Shown here: piece after piece, positions 22,715-33,999 of the stretch
How the letters are laid out: every line of letters begins with the position of its first letter
Position numbering within the stretch: position 1 is the stretch's first letter
Source: Candidula unifasciata
Taxonomy: Eukaryota; Mollusca; Gastropoda; Stylommatophora; Geomitridae
Direction: 5' to 3'
NCBI GenBank assembly: GCA_905116865.2
Contig: CAJHNH020000236.1
Coordinates: forward strand, 691,001 to 755,000
DNA length: 64,000 nucleotides
Notes under the pieces: model-generated
Database searches by the model: none
Told to the model about the DNA's origin: nothing
The model's input: only the letters and a program-made list of their open reading frames with translations
Position numbers and translations under genes: made by a program

Positions 22715-23145
22715 TACTATATGTTTTAGAGATATGCACGATATTTATTGTATATTTTAGAAGTAAAAAAAAAGTATGCAGATATTTTAGATATATACAC
22801 GATTTTTGCTCTATATTTTTAGATATACAGGATATGTGATGTATATTTTAGAGATACAGAAGATCGTTTTTGTATATTTTAGAGATATGCACATTTATGG
22901 TATATTTTAAAGATATATACAGTATTTGTTCATTTTGTTTAGAGATATACAAAATGTTTATTGTATATTTTCTAGATATGCAAGATATTTATTGTACATT
23001 TCAAAGGATTATACAACTGTTGTTGTATATTATAGAGGCTTATAATATATCTTTTGCATATGTTGTTACCTATACACAAAATTCTGTATTCTATATTCTG
23101 CATTCTTTATTCTGAGATGTACATGATGTTTATTCTATATTTTAG
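22715..23145 (+). repeat. Degenerate minisatellite resembling the exon 3 splice acceptor
   Basis: About ten diverged units of 30-40 bp share TGTATATTTTAGAGATATACA and a following CGATATTTATTG. The last unit is the true acceptor, TCTATATTTTAG|AGGTGTACAAC at 23146. AG-bearing units occur near 22729, 22759, 22790, 22821, 22851, 22882, 22941, 22975 and 23032. Unlike the two neighbouring arrays this one is old and irregular. Confidence 0.65.
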
Positions 23146-23267
23146 AGGTGTACAACTATAACACCATGTTTATGTACATGACCGTCGCCATGGTGATTTC
23201 TATGCTGGGAGCTGGGGTTATCTTCATCCCTTTCTTCTTTCACCTCGGCATTACAAGTGTCTTCCAG
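23146..23267 (+). CDS. SLC5A8/12-like: SLC5 transporter exon 3 (residues 82-122)
   Basis: The acceptor is ATTTTAG|AG and the donor CTTCCAG|GTGAGT (a very strong donor). The 122 nt read VYNYNTMFMYMTVAMVISML then GAGVIFIPFFFHLGITSVFQ. This is the third helix and the FLPVFYKLGITS-type loop that ends with LGIT and an aromatic in SLC5 proteins. It ends in phase 0. The donor is the first unit of a 54-bp tandem array in which the donor is repeated 24 times. Confidence 0.9.
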
Positions 23268-24617
23268 GTGAGTTGACATTCATCACATTATGTGTCATTG
23301 TGTCACCTCCGTGTCTTCCAGGTGAGTTGACATTCACCACATTATGTGTCATTCTTTCACCTCCGTGTCTTCCATGTGAGTTGACATTCACCACATTATG
23401 TGTCATTCTTTCACCACCGTGTCTTCCAGGTGAGTTGACATTCATCACATTATGTGTCATTGTGTCACCTCCGTATCTTCCAGGTGAGTTGACATTCACC
23501 ACATTATGTGTCATTCTTTCACCTCCGTGTCTTCCAGGTGATTTGACATTCACCACATTATGTGTCATTCTTTCACCTCCGTGTCTTCCAGGTGAGTTGA
23601 CATTCATCACATTATGGGTCATTCTTTCACCTCTGTGTCTTCCAGGTGAGTTGACATTCACCACATTATGTGTCATTGTGTCACCTCCGTGTCTTCCAGG
23701 TGAGTTGACATTCATCACATTATGTGTCATTTGTTCACCTCTGTGTCTTCCAGGTGAGTTGACATTCATCACATTATGTGTCATTGTGTCATCTCCGTGA
23801 CTTCCAGGTGAGTTGACATTCACCACATTATGTGTCATTCTTTCACCTCCGTGTCTTCCAGGTGAGTTGACATTCATCACATTATGTGTCATTGTGTCAC
23901 CTCCGTGTCTTCCAGGTGAGTTGACATTCACCACATTATGTGTCATTCTTTCACCTCCGTGTCTTCCAGGTGATTTGACATTCACCACATTATGTGTCAT
24001 TCTTTCACCTCCGTGTCTTCCAGGTGAGTTGACATTCATCACATTATGTGTCATTGTGTCACCTCCGTGTCTTCCAGGTGAGTTGACATTCATCACATTA
24101 TGTGTCATTGTGTCATCTCCGTGACTTCCAGGTGAGTTGACATTCACCACATTATGTGTCATTCTTTCCCCTGCGTGTCTTCCAGGTGAGTTAACATTCA
24201 CCACTTTATGTGTGATTCTTTCACCTCCGTGACTTTCAGGTGAGTTGACATTCATCACATTATGTGTCATTGTGTCACCTCCGTGTCTTCCAGGTGAGTT
24301 GACATTCACCACATTATGTGTCATTTGTTCAGCTCCGTGTCTTCCATGTGAGTTGATATTCACCACATTATGTGGCATTCTTTCACCTCCGTGTCTTCCT
24401 GGTGAGTTGACATTCATCACATTATGTGTCATTGTGTCACCTGCGTGACTTCCAGGTGAGTTGACATTCATCACATTATGTGTCATTGTGTCACCTCCGT
24501 GACTTCCAGGTGAGTTGACATTCATCACATTATGTGTCATTCTTTCACCTCCGTGACTTCCAGGTGAGTTGATATTCACCACATTATGCGTCATTGTGTC
24601 CCCTCCGTGTCTTCCGT
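23268..24617 (+). repeat. 54-bp minisatellite built from the exon 3 splice donor (25 units)
   Basis: The unit GTGAGTTGACATTCATCACA..CCGTGTCTTCCAG starts at the true donor (23268) and repeats at exact 54-bp steps to 24564, so there are 24 further donor-like junctions. Most keep CCAG|GTGAGT. Variants are at 23376 and 24348 (CCAT|GTGAGT), 23538 and 23970 (GTGATT), 24240 (TTCAG) and 24402 (CCTG). Exon 3 supplies the GTGTCTTCCAG part of the unit. Every unit also starts GT and ends AG, so it is itself a possible mini-intron. The 488-codon - strand frame and the + strand frames across it are artefacts of an 18-codon periodicity. Confidence 0.95.
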
Positions 24618-24624
24618 GCATAGA

Positions 24625-25100
24625 GTAAAGTATGTTACCGCTTTCCACCTCTTTAGTCGTATTGTACATAAAGTAAAGTATAGGACCGTTTTTTACCCCT
24701 TCAGGCTTATTGTGCATAAAGTAAAGTAAAGTATAGGACCGTTTTCCACACTTTCAGTCGTATTGTACATAGAGGAATGTAAATAGGACCTTTTTCCACC
24801 CCTTCAGGCTTATTGTACACAGAGGAAATTAAAGTAGAGTATAGGACCGTTTTCCACCCCTTCAGGCTTATTGTACATAGAGGAAAGTAAAGTAAAGCAT
24901 AGGAACGTTTTCCACCCCTTCAGGCTTATTGTACATAGAGGAAAGTAAAGTAAAGTATAGGAACGTTTTCCACCCCTTCAGGCTTATTGTACATAGAGGA
25001 AAGTAAAGTAAAGTATAGGAACGTTTTCCATCCCTTCAGGCTTATTGTACATAGAGGAAAGTAAAGTAAAGTATAGGAACGTTTTCCACCCCTTCACTAT
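24625..25100. repeat. VNTR of about 60 bp derived from a SINE-A tail
   Basis: Seven to eight units of CCCCTTCAGGCTTATTGTAC, then ATAGAGGAAAGTAAAG and TATAGGAACGTTTTCCA. AAAGTAAAG..GGACCG..CCACCCC is the reverse of the SINE-A 3' end. A - strand SINE-A follows immediately at 25105-25325, so the array is an expansion of its tail. Confidence 0.8.
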
Positions 25101-25104
25101 TAGG

Positions 25105-25325
25105 CACATAGGGCTAGATCTTTATTTTATAGACTAACCTAAACTCGGTGGGTGATGTGGTCAACATCATGCCGGTCACCTTAAGCTTCCCAGGACTTTT
25201 ACCTGGTGCCAATTTAAGGCTGGGTCGATTTAGAAGCCAAGGTCATTTGTGAACAGTTCGGATTTGAACCCACGACTTTCGGATTCGCAGGTGAGCATCA
25301 TCTAGCCGCTAACACCACGGCGACT
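25105..25325 (-). mobile_element. SINE-A copy
   Basis: Reverse orientation. The tRNA-like head is at 25270-25325 (CATCTAGCCGCTAACACCACGG) with the B-box-like GAACCCACGACTTTC. The body runs through TCCCAGGAC and GGTGGGTGATGTGGTCAACA. Its 3' tail merges with the VNTR. Confidence 0.7.
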
Positions 25326-25414
25326 ACAGTTGGAGCATGTGTACAGCAAGTGTGCAGGACTGATAGTTTAGGAGAGCCACTGCAGCAGATTTTCACTGTT
25401 TTGTTTGAACGGGA

Positions 25415-25610
25415 GGATTGACAACGATGATATTGACAACGATAACGATGAAGATGATGATAGTACAGTGATTTTAGAGATAATGACAATGACACCAGTT
25501 CTTCTGTTGCAAATAAGGAGGATATCCATGATGATGAAGATAATAATGATGACGAAGACAATAATGAATATAACGACTACGATGCTTTTGACGATGTTAA
25601 GATGGATCAG
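25415..25610. repeat. GAT/GAC-rich low-complexity tract
   Basis: Imperfect GAT, GAC and AAT trinucleotides. The frames here are compositional artefacts. Confidence 0.6.
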
Positions 25611-25899
25611 AGATGTCGCAGTAGAGACAATACAGTCAGTGACTTAGCCCCTAACTCTCTGAGCCAAGGCTAGTGAATCAGCAAAAACGAAGACTCTGCC
25701 TCATATCCAACAGGATCCTGAATATTGTCGGCATGAATTTATATCAGCGGGATGGAAACTGAAGCTTGATACAAGTAATAATTTACTGAAGTTTGACCTA
25801 CCAGTCAACAAGTGTAGATATCGCAGCTTTCTTGTGAACCCACACCATCACTCAGCCAATGTTCTGTTTTGAGGGCGCCAAGGAAGAAGGAAGAACAAT

Positions 25900-26205
25900 A
25901 TATTGATAACATTTTTGTTTTGTTATTTCAGTATTCCAATTTTGAAAAAGGAAGAACAGTTTCTGACATAACACTCTTAAATATATTTCATAATCTTTCG
26001 ATAGAAGAAGAAAAAAACATTACAAGGGTATACCACTCTTGAATATATTTTATCATCTTTAGACAAAAGAAGAGAAAATATTATATTAGTATACAAATCT
26101 TAAATATATTTCATTACGTTCGGATAGAAAAAAAGGAAGAACAATATAATGGCAACAACACTCTTAAATACATTTGATTATCCTCAGATATAATGAGAAA
26201 ACACT
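25900..26205. repeat. Four tandem units of about 70 bp before exon 4
   Basis: Units contain CTCTTAAATATATTTCAT..ATCTT and AGATAGAAGAAGA..ACA in succession, diverged from each other. They end about 15 bp before the exon 4 acceptor without including it. Confidence 0.6.
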
Positions 26206-26216
26206 ATTTTTTTCAG

Positions 26217-26282
26217 TACCTGGAGATGAGGTTCAGTTTTTCTGTTCGTATACTTGGATCAAGTGTCATGATACTTCAATCG
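26217..26282 (+). CDS. SLC5A8/12-like: SLC5 transporter exon 4 (residues 123-144)
   Basis: The acceptor is a T-rich tract ending TTTCAG|TAC, and the donor is TCAATCG|GTAAGC. The 66 nt read YLEMRFSFSVRILGSSVMIL then QS. It begins with the highly conserved YLE(L/M)RF motif that follows the LGITS loop in SLC5 members. Phase 0 at both ends. Confidence 0.9.
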
Positions 26283-26379
26283 GTAAGCCAGTCTTTGATT
26301 TACCTACCACTGGACGATATAATTGTAACACTTCAGACTCATACTTGAGTTAGAAGAAGAACGGAACACTTATGTTATG

Positions 26380-26594
26380 TATGCATGCATGCATGTGTAG
26401 GTGTGTATGTATAGAATGTGTGTTTGCGTGTATGTCTATGTATGTATGTGTGTGTGTTTTATTTGTGTGCATGTATGTCTATGTATATATGTGTGTGTTT
26501 TATGTCTGTGTATGTATGTAGATGCGTGTATGTATGTATGTATTATGTATGTCTGTATATGAGTGTGCATGTATGAGAATTTAAGAGTATGTAT

Positions 26595-26643
<49 letters not shown>

Positions 26644-26645
26644 AG
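26380..26645. repeat. GT/GTAT-rich microsatellite tract
   Basis: Mixed TGTA, TGTG and TATG units ending in a pure (GT)n run at 26598-26641. Confidence 0.9.
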
Positions 26646-26739
26646 TGTGCAAGATTGTGTACACATGATGTGTGTATGCATTATTCCATAATGTATATTT
26701 CTTTATTACATCCATAACATGAATTATTGATAACAGGCA

Positions 26740-26860
26740 TTGGTACTCTGAAAAATGAGTGCTTAGAAGGGCCGAATGTCAGACGGGCCTGCGTGCCCAA
26801 TTAGTAACCCTTTGAAAATAAAGTATGCTCGTTCGTTCGTTCGTTCGTTCTAGACACACA
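26740..26860 (+). repeat. Possible retroposon 3' end with (GTTC)n tail
   Basis: An AATAAAGTATGCTC segment with a polyadenylation-like AATAAA is followed by five CGTT/GTTC units at 26829-26851. No other copy in the window, so this is tentative. Confidence 0.3.
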
Positions 26861-27149
26861 CACAAAAACATCGATACAATTCTAGATTACATTCTAGACA
26901 CACTAGAAAACAAATGAAATTCTAGATAACATTATAATTACATAAAACATCCCACTAAACGATTGTGTGTGTTTAAATTCTTGGACACAAACATCATGTA
27001 AGCAGTAGTGAAGTTATGCTAGGACATATTCCCAGTAATGTCCATGTAACCACAATGTGCACAACCTCCGAAAATGACAGTAGATATTTCGTATTTAAAT
27101 TAATTGTTTTTAACATTATGTGTTGATTGAAACAAAACTTGGTGATTAT

Positions 27150-27360
27150 GATAATTATGGTAATGATGAGGAGGAATTTGATGATGATGATGGTGAAGAT
27201 CAGGATAAAAATATGATGAAGATGATGGTTATAATGATGAAGATGTTGTTGATGATGACGATGGTGGTGAAGAATATAACGATGATATAATGAAGTCGAT
27301 GATGATGAGGATGATGATGGTGGAGATGTTGATGATGATGAAGATGAAGAGGATGATAAA
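27150..27360. repeat. (GAT)n-type low-complexity tract
   Basis: GATGAT-rich sequence of about 200 bp with GGT and GAA interruptions. Confidence 0.8.
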
Positions 27361-28194
27361 ACACAATGTTAACAGCTAAATCATTATATCGTTTAACGCA
27401 GTTACAACTTCCGTATTTTAAAGTATCACAATGCAGTTTGTGAATCTCCCGGAACTATTTAGTCTATGACTAAACCACTCCATAAATGGTCTCCAGCTAA
27501 TCTGTATTTTGTCACCATTTCTTATGAGTAAGTACATCAGAGCTTGTGACTTAAATGTTACTTCTTTCTTAAGCAGCGTATCGTAGATCGAAGTGTGTGG
27601 TATTTCAAAATTAAGGAGTGTATTATATAGATAACAATGTCTGGTTGTCAGACAAGGCATATTCATTTGCAAAATGTCCGAATTTAGTTTCGCTTAAAGT
27701 TGAAAGGAGAGGAGGGAATGCAGTGTGAAAACTTAATGCTATGGCAGATCAGACAAGGGCCTTAGCCTTGGCTGTTGTTCTGTGAAGGAAGCTCTGACAG
27801 GAGTACTGCTCTTCTGATCCTGCAGCTTCTACGGCATGCTTTGTTTCGAGGGTATTGGCATTATCTTTCATTTTGAGTTATTAAAGCAGGACGAGAGAGG
27901 GATCATGCTGCGTGGGCACTACATGGTCTCTGTAGTAACAATACTTTATGCTGTGAAGGGAAAGAACTTTATTTCCGGCGGGCAGGTCTTTCTAATCCCA
28001 CTCGCCATCGCCATGGAGTGTGATTCTCATGCCACCCCTTTGCACAATACAACACTATCGTCTGGAAAGACAGAACGAACGAACAAACTAAAGATGAAAG
28101 CTAGAAGCAAAATATAGATAGAAAAAAAAAAGAGACAGGGGAGAAAAAAGTGTACCTGGTCGCTCTACCTTATAAAGTCTCATATTCTTACATC

Positions 28195-28440
28195 AGACTC
28201 AGCAACTGGGTTATATCCAGTTTCGTCCTTTTCAGGACGAAATTTTTTGTCATTTGAAGCCCTACTCTGGCTTTTGCCAGGGGCCGCAATATAGGCAGGC
28301 CATAAATATGGCCAAATGTCTGAACGCGGTTTCTGGGACCTCTCCACGGCGATCCTCATCCGCATGGTGGCACTTTGTGTCATCGGGTGTTTATCGCTTG
28401 TGTGATGTCCTGGTGGGGTAGAAAGTCAGTCAGTCAGTCA
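28195..28440 (+). repeat. Dispersed repeat F, best-preserved copy with (GTCA)n tail
   Basis: The order is GACGAAATTTTTTGTCATTTGAAGCC, GGCTTTTGCCAGGGGCCGCA, CATGGTGGCACTTTGTGTCA, TTTATCGCTTGTGTGATGTC and CTGGTGGGGTA. It then ends in four GTCA units at 28425-28440. The tail at one end only points to a retroposed element rather than a DNA transposon. Confidence 0.65.
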
Positions 28441-29639
28441 GCAACTGGGTTACTTTAACATTTGTAAGCAAAGCGTATACCAGAGATTCCCAACTGATGA
28501 TCCGCGGACCCCGGTGGTCCGCGAAACGAATGAAGGGTGCGTTATGAGAAAAGACTCACTGCCGCATGTCGTAAAAGACGACAAATTAGGGTGTTTCCTT
28601 CGAAGTCGGAGAGGATTACTTTGAGAGAAAAAGAACGAACAGTTTGCCAGAGCTGTGAAGAACATGGGCACGCAGAATTCAAATACTGGAGCTAAACGTC
28701 CAGACGTGGACGTGGAATCAGACCTTTCCTCAAGAGTTTACTGGGTGTTTTCCCAACTCCCCCACCCCCGATGACGTCACAGGACAGTCCAATATTTCGA
28801 GGGTGGTAAGAATGAGTTTCCAGGCTTTCTAATGCTGTTAACTACCAGAAAAAAATCTCGAACTAGGCCTAACCCAACCCACCTACGTCTCACAAGAGAG
28901 TGAAGCCTAGGTCCTACGACTAAAAATATTTTTAAATACGACTATTAAAAGTATGGGTTCCGTAACAGGCTTTAGAGGGGGGAAAAACACAGGGGCCAGT
29001 GTATCTTATCTAATGGGGAACCACTTGTGTAGACACTTAAATACACTGGGACGGTAAAATAATGGGAGACATCAGCGCGAACTCTGTAGCTTTGACGACG
29101 ATCCCCGTGGTTCTCCTAAAGCTGCACTCGTAAACCGAACGACGCAGTCTTGAAACGAAACTAGGACCTTCAGAGCGCGAGGCAAACGACCACTTTGCTA
29201 CAGAGACTCCCCCCCCCTCCTCCCCTCCACCACCGCTCTCCCCGTGTATGCAACATTAGGAAATAAACATTTAAGCTGAAATAGAGCGAATCAATGTAAA
29301 ATATATGAAATACTGACATCAGAGATCTAGTAGGGGCAACGCCGTTCATTAGTTACTTAGACTGTGAATATAGTGATTTGGTAGACACTTAAAAATAAAA
29401 AACTTCCCGGGTATGTCTACAACTGCAGAAGTAAGAGTTAACAATAGGCCGAGACAACAAGACAAGAATACGACACTGTTTGTAAACGGTTTTTAGCAAG
29501 CCAGCCAACAAAGAAATAACTTTTCATGCTAGAGAAGCTTTGATTATTCCTGAATACAAAGCTCCTACGACTGAGCAGGTTCTCCCCCCTGTTGCTTTTC
29601 TCTTTCTGTTGCATAATGGCTGTTTACGCGGTTTTAAAA

Positions 29640-30905
29640 TTATACATACCATTGTTTGAAGTCATTGCATGTGATCTGACAGAAGACTGCTTTGCGTTCA
29701 ATCCCTCAATCAGGTGTCGTCTCCACAATGAAGGTTTGCTGCAGTCGATCTCCAGTATGCTCAGTCTCTTTCGTGGTTGTACACTCTCTTAGACTGCTGT
29801 TCGTTCATCTCTTGATGCTGTCATCCCTTTTGCAACGTTGTCTACCTCCTGCTTTCTTGTCCTCGACTTTTCCCTCCAGATGGTTTTTAAAAGAATGTTA
29901 TGTCTTTTAATATGGCTACATTATTTCAGTTGTCTCCTTTTGTTCCCAGTAATTCTCTTTTCATTCGTAGGCTTTCCATAACCTCTGTGCTGAACTGTTT
30001 TTGCTTTCGTGAAATACCACCTGTTCTTCTCTATATCCACAATACCAGATACCCAATTATATTTTCCATTTGCTTGTTCATTGTCCAAGTTTCTGCATCA
30101 TAAAGCAGGGTTGAGTATACATAACTTGTGTCAGTTCTCATTTTAATGTGTTATTTATCTCTCTAGCGGTCAATATTTTGTGCAGTCAATATTTTGTGCA
30201 TCTTATTAAAGACAGTTTAAGCCATTCCTATTCTGTTTTTGATTTCTGTCTCACTTCTGCCTAATATATTTATTATGAGTCCAAGATAGCAGAAATGTGT
30301 AACTAGTTCTAATACCTCGCCGTTTACTGAGTGTGTACTGTTGATGGCTCTTTTTTCCATTGTTAATTACCATAGATTTTATTGTTGGAATGGTAATATC
30401 TAAATCATACTCTGCACTCCGCTGGTTGACTTGATCCACTAGGTCTTGTATTCATGCTCGCTTTCTGCTAGTAACACTGTGTCATCAGCTTCTCTCAGAC
30501 TGTTGCTTGTTCTTCCAATAAAATTAAGTCCAGGCAATTCATCAACTTGTTTAAAAATGTTTTCTGTATGTAAGTAGAAAAGGCTTGGGGATAAAACATC
30601 CCTGACATACTTCTCTTATTATCTATATCTGTGGTGAGACGATGTTGTGTCTCACTGTTGCTATTTGTTCCCAGTATAGATTACTAATAATTCTGATATA
30701 CTCTTCATCTAATCCTATATTTTGCACCCTGTGAAAGGCCTTCTTGTATCTTTTCGGTGGTCGACCCCTGCCTCGCCTTCCACAAAATGCACCTTCCATC
30801 ACCGTCTTTTCCATGCTACTGAACGTAATTTGTCTAGTAAAACTCCAAACAGGCAACAAATGCTTCGTTTGGTTTGCAACGTCATGAGAAGGATGTGTAA
30901 TCAAC
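29640..30905 (-). pseudogene. Decayed RTE-like reverse transcriptase
   Basis: The - strand frames from 30904 show YKKAFHRVQ, GLDEEYIRIISNLYWEQIATV and a degraded QGCF..PKPFLL, equivalent to motif A and the following helix-motif B region. Further left the thumb-like VLELVTHFCYLGLIINILGR and EIKNRIGMAKTVFNKM remnants (about 30310-30190) appear. Stops and frameshifts are frequent, and the catalytic ADD box is not intact. Confidence 0.6.
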
Positions 30906-31209
30906 TAGATCATTCTCAGATGCCTGGTCGAAACCCTACTTGTGTTTCCACATCAGGTTCAGTTTTTTTTTGTTTTTTTTTAAACAAGCAAACTTTGTGT
31001 AGGCTTTTTGTTATGAGAAACGCCGTAGTTGGGAGATCGGTTTTAAAAAATACACATAAAGGAAACATTAAAATATATAAATATTTTATTTTATAACTTT
31101 ACTATAAAATCCAACAGCAAAGGCAGAGTAGTTATTCCGTTACAGCTAAATAGGAGACCAAATTTACCCGCCCACTGTGCTCCTGAGTAACTGAATTAAT
31201 CAAGTAACA

Positions 31210-31420
31210 GAAAGTATTGTGAGCGGCACTCATAGAAAGAAGTAGAAAGATAGAAGAACACACTAGACAACATAAAAATCGAAAGCTATAGTTACCGTGC
31301 CGGGAATTGAACCTGTCACCTCCAGACGGCGTTTGCGCCTCGCCATGAATACAAGTGCACTAAGATACATGGTCAACTCGGCACCCCCAAAAAAGGTGTC
31401 TCATTGGCCATGTCTATCGT
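31210..31420 (-). mobile_element. SINE-D copy (tRNA-derived)
   Basis: On the - strand, GGGTGCCGAGTTGACCATG begins a tRNA-like head and GAGGTGACAGGTTCAATTCC holds the B box. The tail runs through TTTATGTTGTCTAGTGTGTT to a TCTATCTTTCTACTTCTTTC pyrimidine run. Nearly the same as 45130-45315. Confidence 0.7.
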
Positions 31421-31880
31421 ACAGCTTGAAATCCACGACTATGGAATACGGACAGAATTCATTTCAACCCATTGAAATGGCACCATAGGTTACAGAAATT
31501 CATATTAACGAAGCAAATGTCGAATAACAATCACAGCAACAATTTACGAAAACAGTAAGACCTTATTGCTTTGTCTAGAATACACAAACATTTAAGAAAG
31601 CTATAGTTGTATATACCATGCTATACCATGTATCTTAGTGCACTTGTATTCATACCAAATGTCCATGATTGGCTTCCATATATCAAGATAGGATTTATAT
31701 AGCTTTTAAGAATTCTCTTTCATGTCTCACCAAAAAAAAAAAAAAAAAAAAGACTGCATCATTAGTGCCTACTACAACTAAATTTAAACTCATTCTTTCC
31801 TGATTATTATTTTTTAGCCCATAGTGTTATTGTTTGGATCTTGTAGTTTTCACGTAATTATCACAATTTTTTTTTTTCAG

Positions 31881-31932
31881 TTGATCTACATGGCGTTTGT
31901 CTTGTATGCTCCATCTCTAGCGTTGAGTGCAG
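31881..31932 (+). CDS. SLC5A8/12-like: SLC5 transporter exon 5 (residues 145-162)
   Basis: The acceptor is a long T tract ending TTTCAG|TTG, and the donor is AGTGCAG|GTAAGA. It encodes LIYMAFVLYAPSLALSA, corresponding to the conserved YxGIVIYAPALAL helix of SLC5A8. It ends one base into a codon that exon 6 completes as Val. Confidence 0.9.
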
Positions 31933-32562
31933 GTAAGATGTAGTGTAGACCATAACACTGATATCAACAGCAACAATGATTCGTACAGCTTATTGTGTGA
32001 TAGGCAGGGAGCCTGGGGGAGTAAACACCTTTTTTGCCAGTGGCAGTGTTGCCACTTTTCTTTGACAGAAAACATCCAAAACGGAGTCAAAAAATATCTT
32101 AAAACATTTAAATTTGCGTGGAAAACATCTAGAAAAAACATCGCAATTGATATGACTTAACCTATACAATCATGTCCTCATCTTTACTGAAGTCTGCCTT
32201 ACAAGATCCACAGGATAAACTTAGCTTGGATGATGAAGTTGAAGCTGAAGCAGACCGCTGAAGACATTGCACCAAAGGGGACCAGCACTCGGTAACTCCA
32301 GAATCTCTTAAGCCCCCCCCCCCCCCCCCCAATCACATGAACATTAACAATGCCTCTAGTTTTATTTCAGGACATTGGATTTCAACCCACGAGAAGTTCC
32401 AGCGACGAAAAGCCACATCCCTCAATCTATCTGTCACTCTCATTCTCCCGACCTTACTATCACATCTACTGGCACATTCGGGCAAACTGACCCTTCCTTT
32501 GCAGTCTATCTTACGTCCACTACTTCTCCACACTCCGTGGGAAAAAAAAAATTTGTTTTTTT

Positions 32563-32960
32563 TTGGGGCCGATCACAACAACAGATTGTGACGGCCCTGG
32601 TTGTCCTGAAAAGGAACATTGTGTGTATCGACGGAGCAACGGATATTTGTTTGGCTTTTTCCGGCGGCTTTTAGATCGGCAACCAAGCAGCAACAGGGCA
32701 CCAGCACAGCGACCAGCACGAGGCAAGCCAAGCACCAGCAACAGTCAGCTAGTACCCAACAATATCATCGCAAAGAGATCTGGATCACACCAGAACCCAA
32801 AACCGCAAACAACGCAGCACAGCAAGGAAGCAAACAACAATAATATCAGGTGTGACTACACACCACAAATAAAAGGAAACCATATAAGCAAAGGACCCTT
32901 CTTCGATATAGCAAGCCCCCGGGCGGCTGAAAGAGGATCAAGTTTGGAATTGTTCTTGGA
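32563..32960 (+). repeat. Dispersed repeat with conserved reading frame, copy 2
   Basis: An uninterrupted 164-codon frame (32563-33057) includes QRPARGKPS, KRSGSHQ, HSKEANN, YTPQIKGNH and SPRAAERGS. The order matches the - strand frame at 7758-7513. Composition is rich in S, N and Q. No known domain recognised; probably a mobile-element reading frame or leader. Confidence 0.5.
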
Positions 32961-33269
32961 CAAATGGCATCGGCATCGGAAGTTGAAGCTTCAGATCCAA
33001 AATAACTGGTATGCTTTAGCTGTTCCAGTTTCTCTTAATACCCAATCAGGGAGCTGATAAGTGGAACAGCCTTTTTCTACTCTTATCAGGCCAAATTTTA
33101 TTGTCAAGATAGCATTTGAGAGGTCAAATTTCATCCTGTTTCTTAGGTTAGATTTGATAAATTCACTCCAAATGGAAAACATCTACCATCTAAACGTCAA
33201 AAACGCCATCTAAATGCATGGGAAAAAATCTAAATCTGGAAGTAAAACATCCAAAGTGGCAACACTGCC

Positions 33270-33400
33270 AGTGGAGCCTTGGGCAGAGGATGCTAGACAT
33301 ATTGTATGGATAGGTCGGCACCCTGTAGGTAATGCTGTTAACATCACGCTAGCCGTCTATACTTCCCAGGACACTATCTGGGTCGACCCGAGAGCCAAGG
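33270..33400 (-). mobile_element. SINE-A body fragment
   Basis: Reverse-orientation block with GTAATGCTGTTAACATCACG, CTTCCCAGGACACTATCTGG and GAGAGCCAAGGTC, corresponding to the SINE-A body without its head. Confidence 0.55.
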
Positions 33401-33999
33401 TCAAAAGAGAGGGACTAGGGGGCGGAGCAGGGCAGCACGTGTGGATTTTAACTCAAACACTTCGACTCCACCGACGAGAGTGCATCCACTGTGCTATCGG
33501 GGTGGGGTGTCTTTATTTTGGGATAGCTCCTTGGCAACAACAACAAACATTGTTTTCCTCCTTGCTCTTTATCCCCTATTAAAAAAATAGGCCCTTAACC
33601 AACTGACAACCTATAGTCATATCCCTTGCTATCGAATGCAACCCATACCTTGTTCTCACCGTCTTCAGCACCTCTGAGTTTATATTATTTTATCAGTGAT
33701 TTTTAGAACTCCACTTATTTCTTTGATTCTGGGCATTAAGTATGGTGGCACCTTTCCGTCTTTTCAAACTATAGTGTTATATTGTGCTACGAGGAGGCAT
33801 TGGTCTCACAGCCCATGGTGATGGCGAGTGTGACTAACAAGACCCGAACGCGCTTCCATAATTACATCGTTTGAATTCTGAACTGTTGTTACCATCGTTT
33901 ATGCTTAGTGTGTTTCTTCTAAGACGCTCAGCTTGTATCTTTCTGTAATCATGTCTTTCTTCATTCTCATTCCAGTCCACTACTGAACTGCAGTCCTGC

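Noticed and set aside
21504..24617. Possible CRISPR-like arrays
   Set aside because: Units are whole tandem repeats with no unique spacers and the context is an animal gene intron.
23251..24717. 488-codon - strand frame and 175/103-codon + strand frames with 18-residue periodicity
   Set aside because: They are generated by the 54-bp minisatellite (a multiple of three) and have no non-repetitive coding sequence.
28480..29035. hAT-like element with AGATTCCCAACTGATGATCC and GGGGAACCACTTG ends
   Set aside because: Terminal similarity is weak and flanking bases do not form a convincing duplication.
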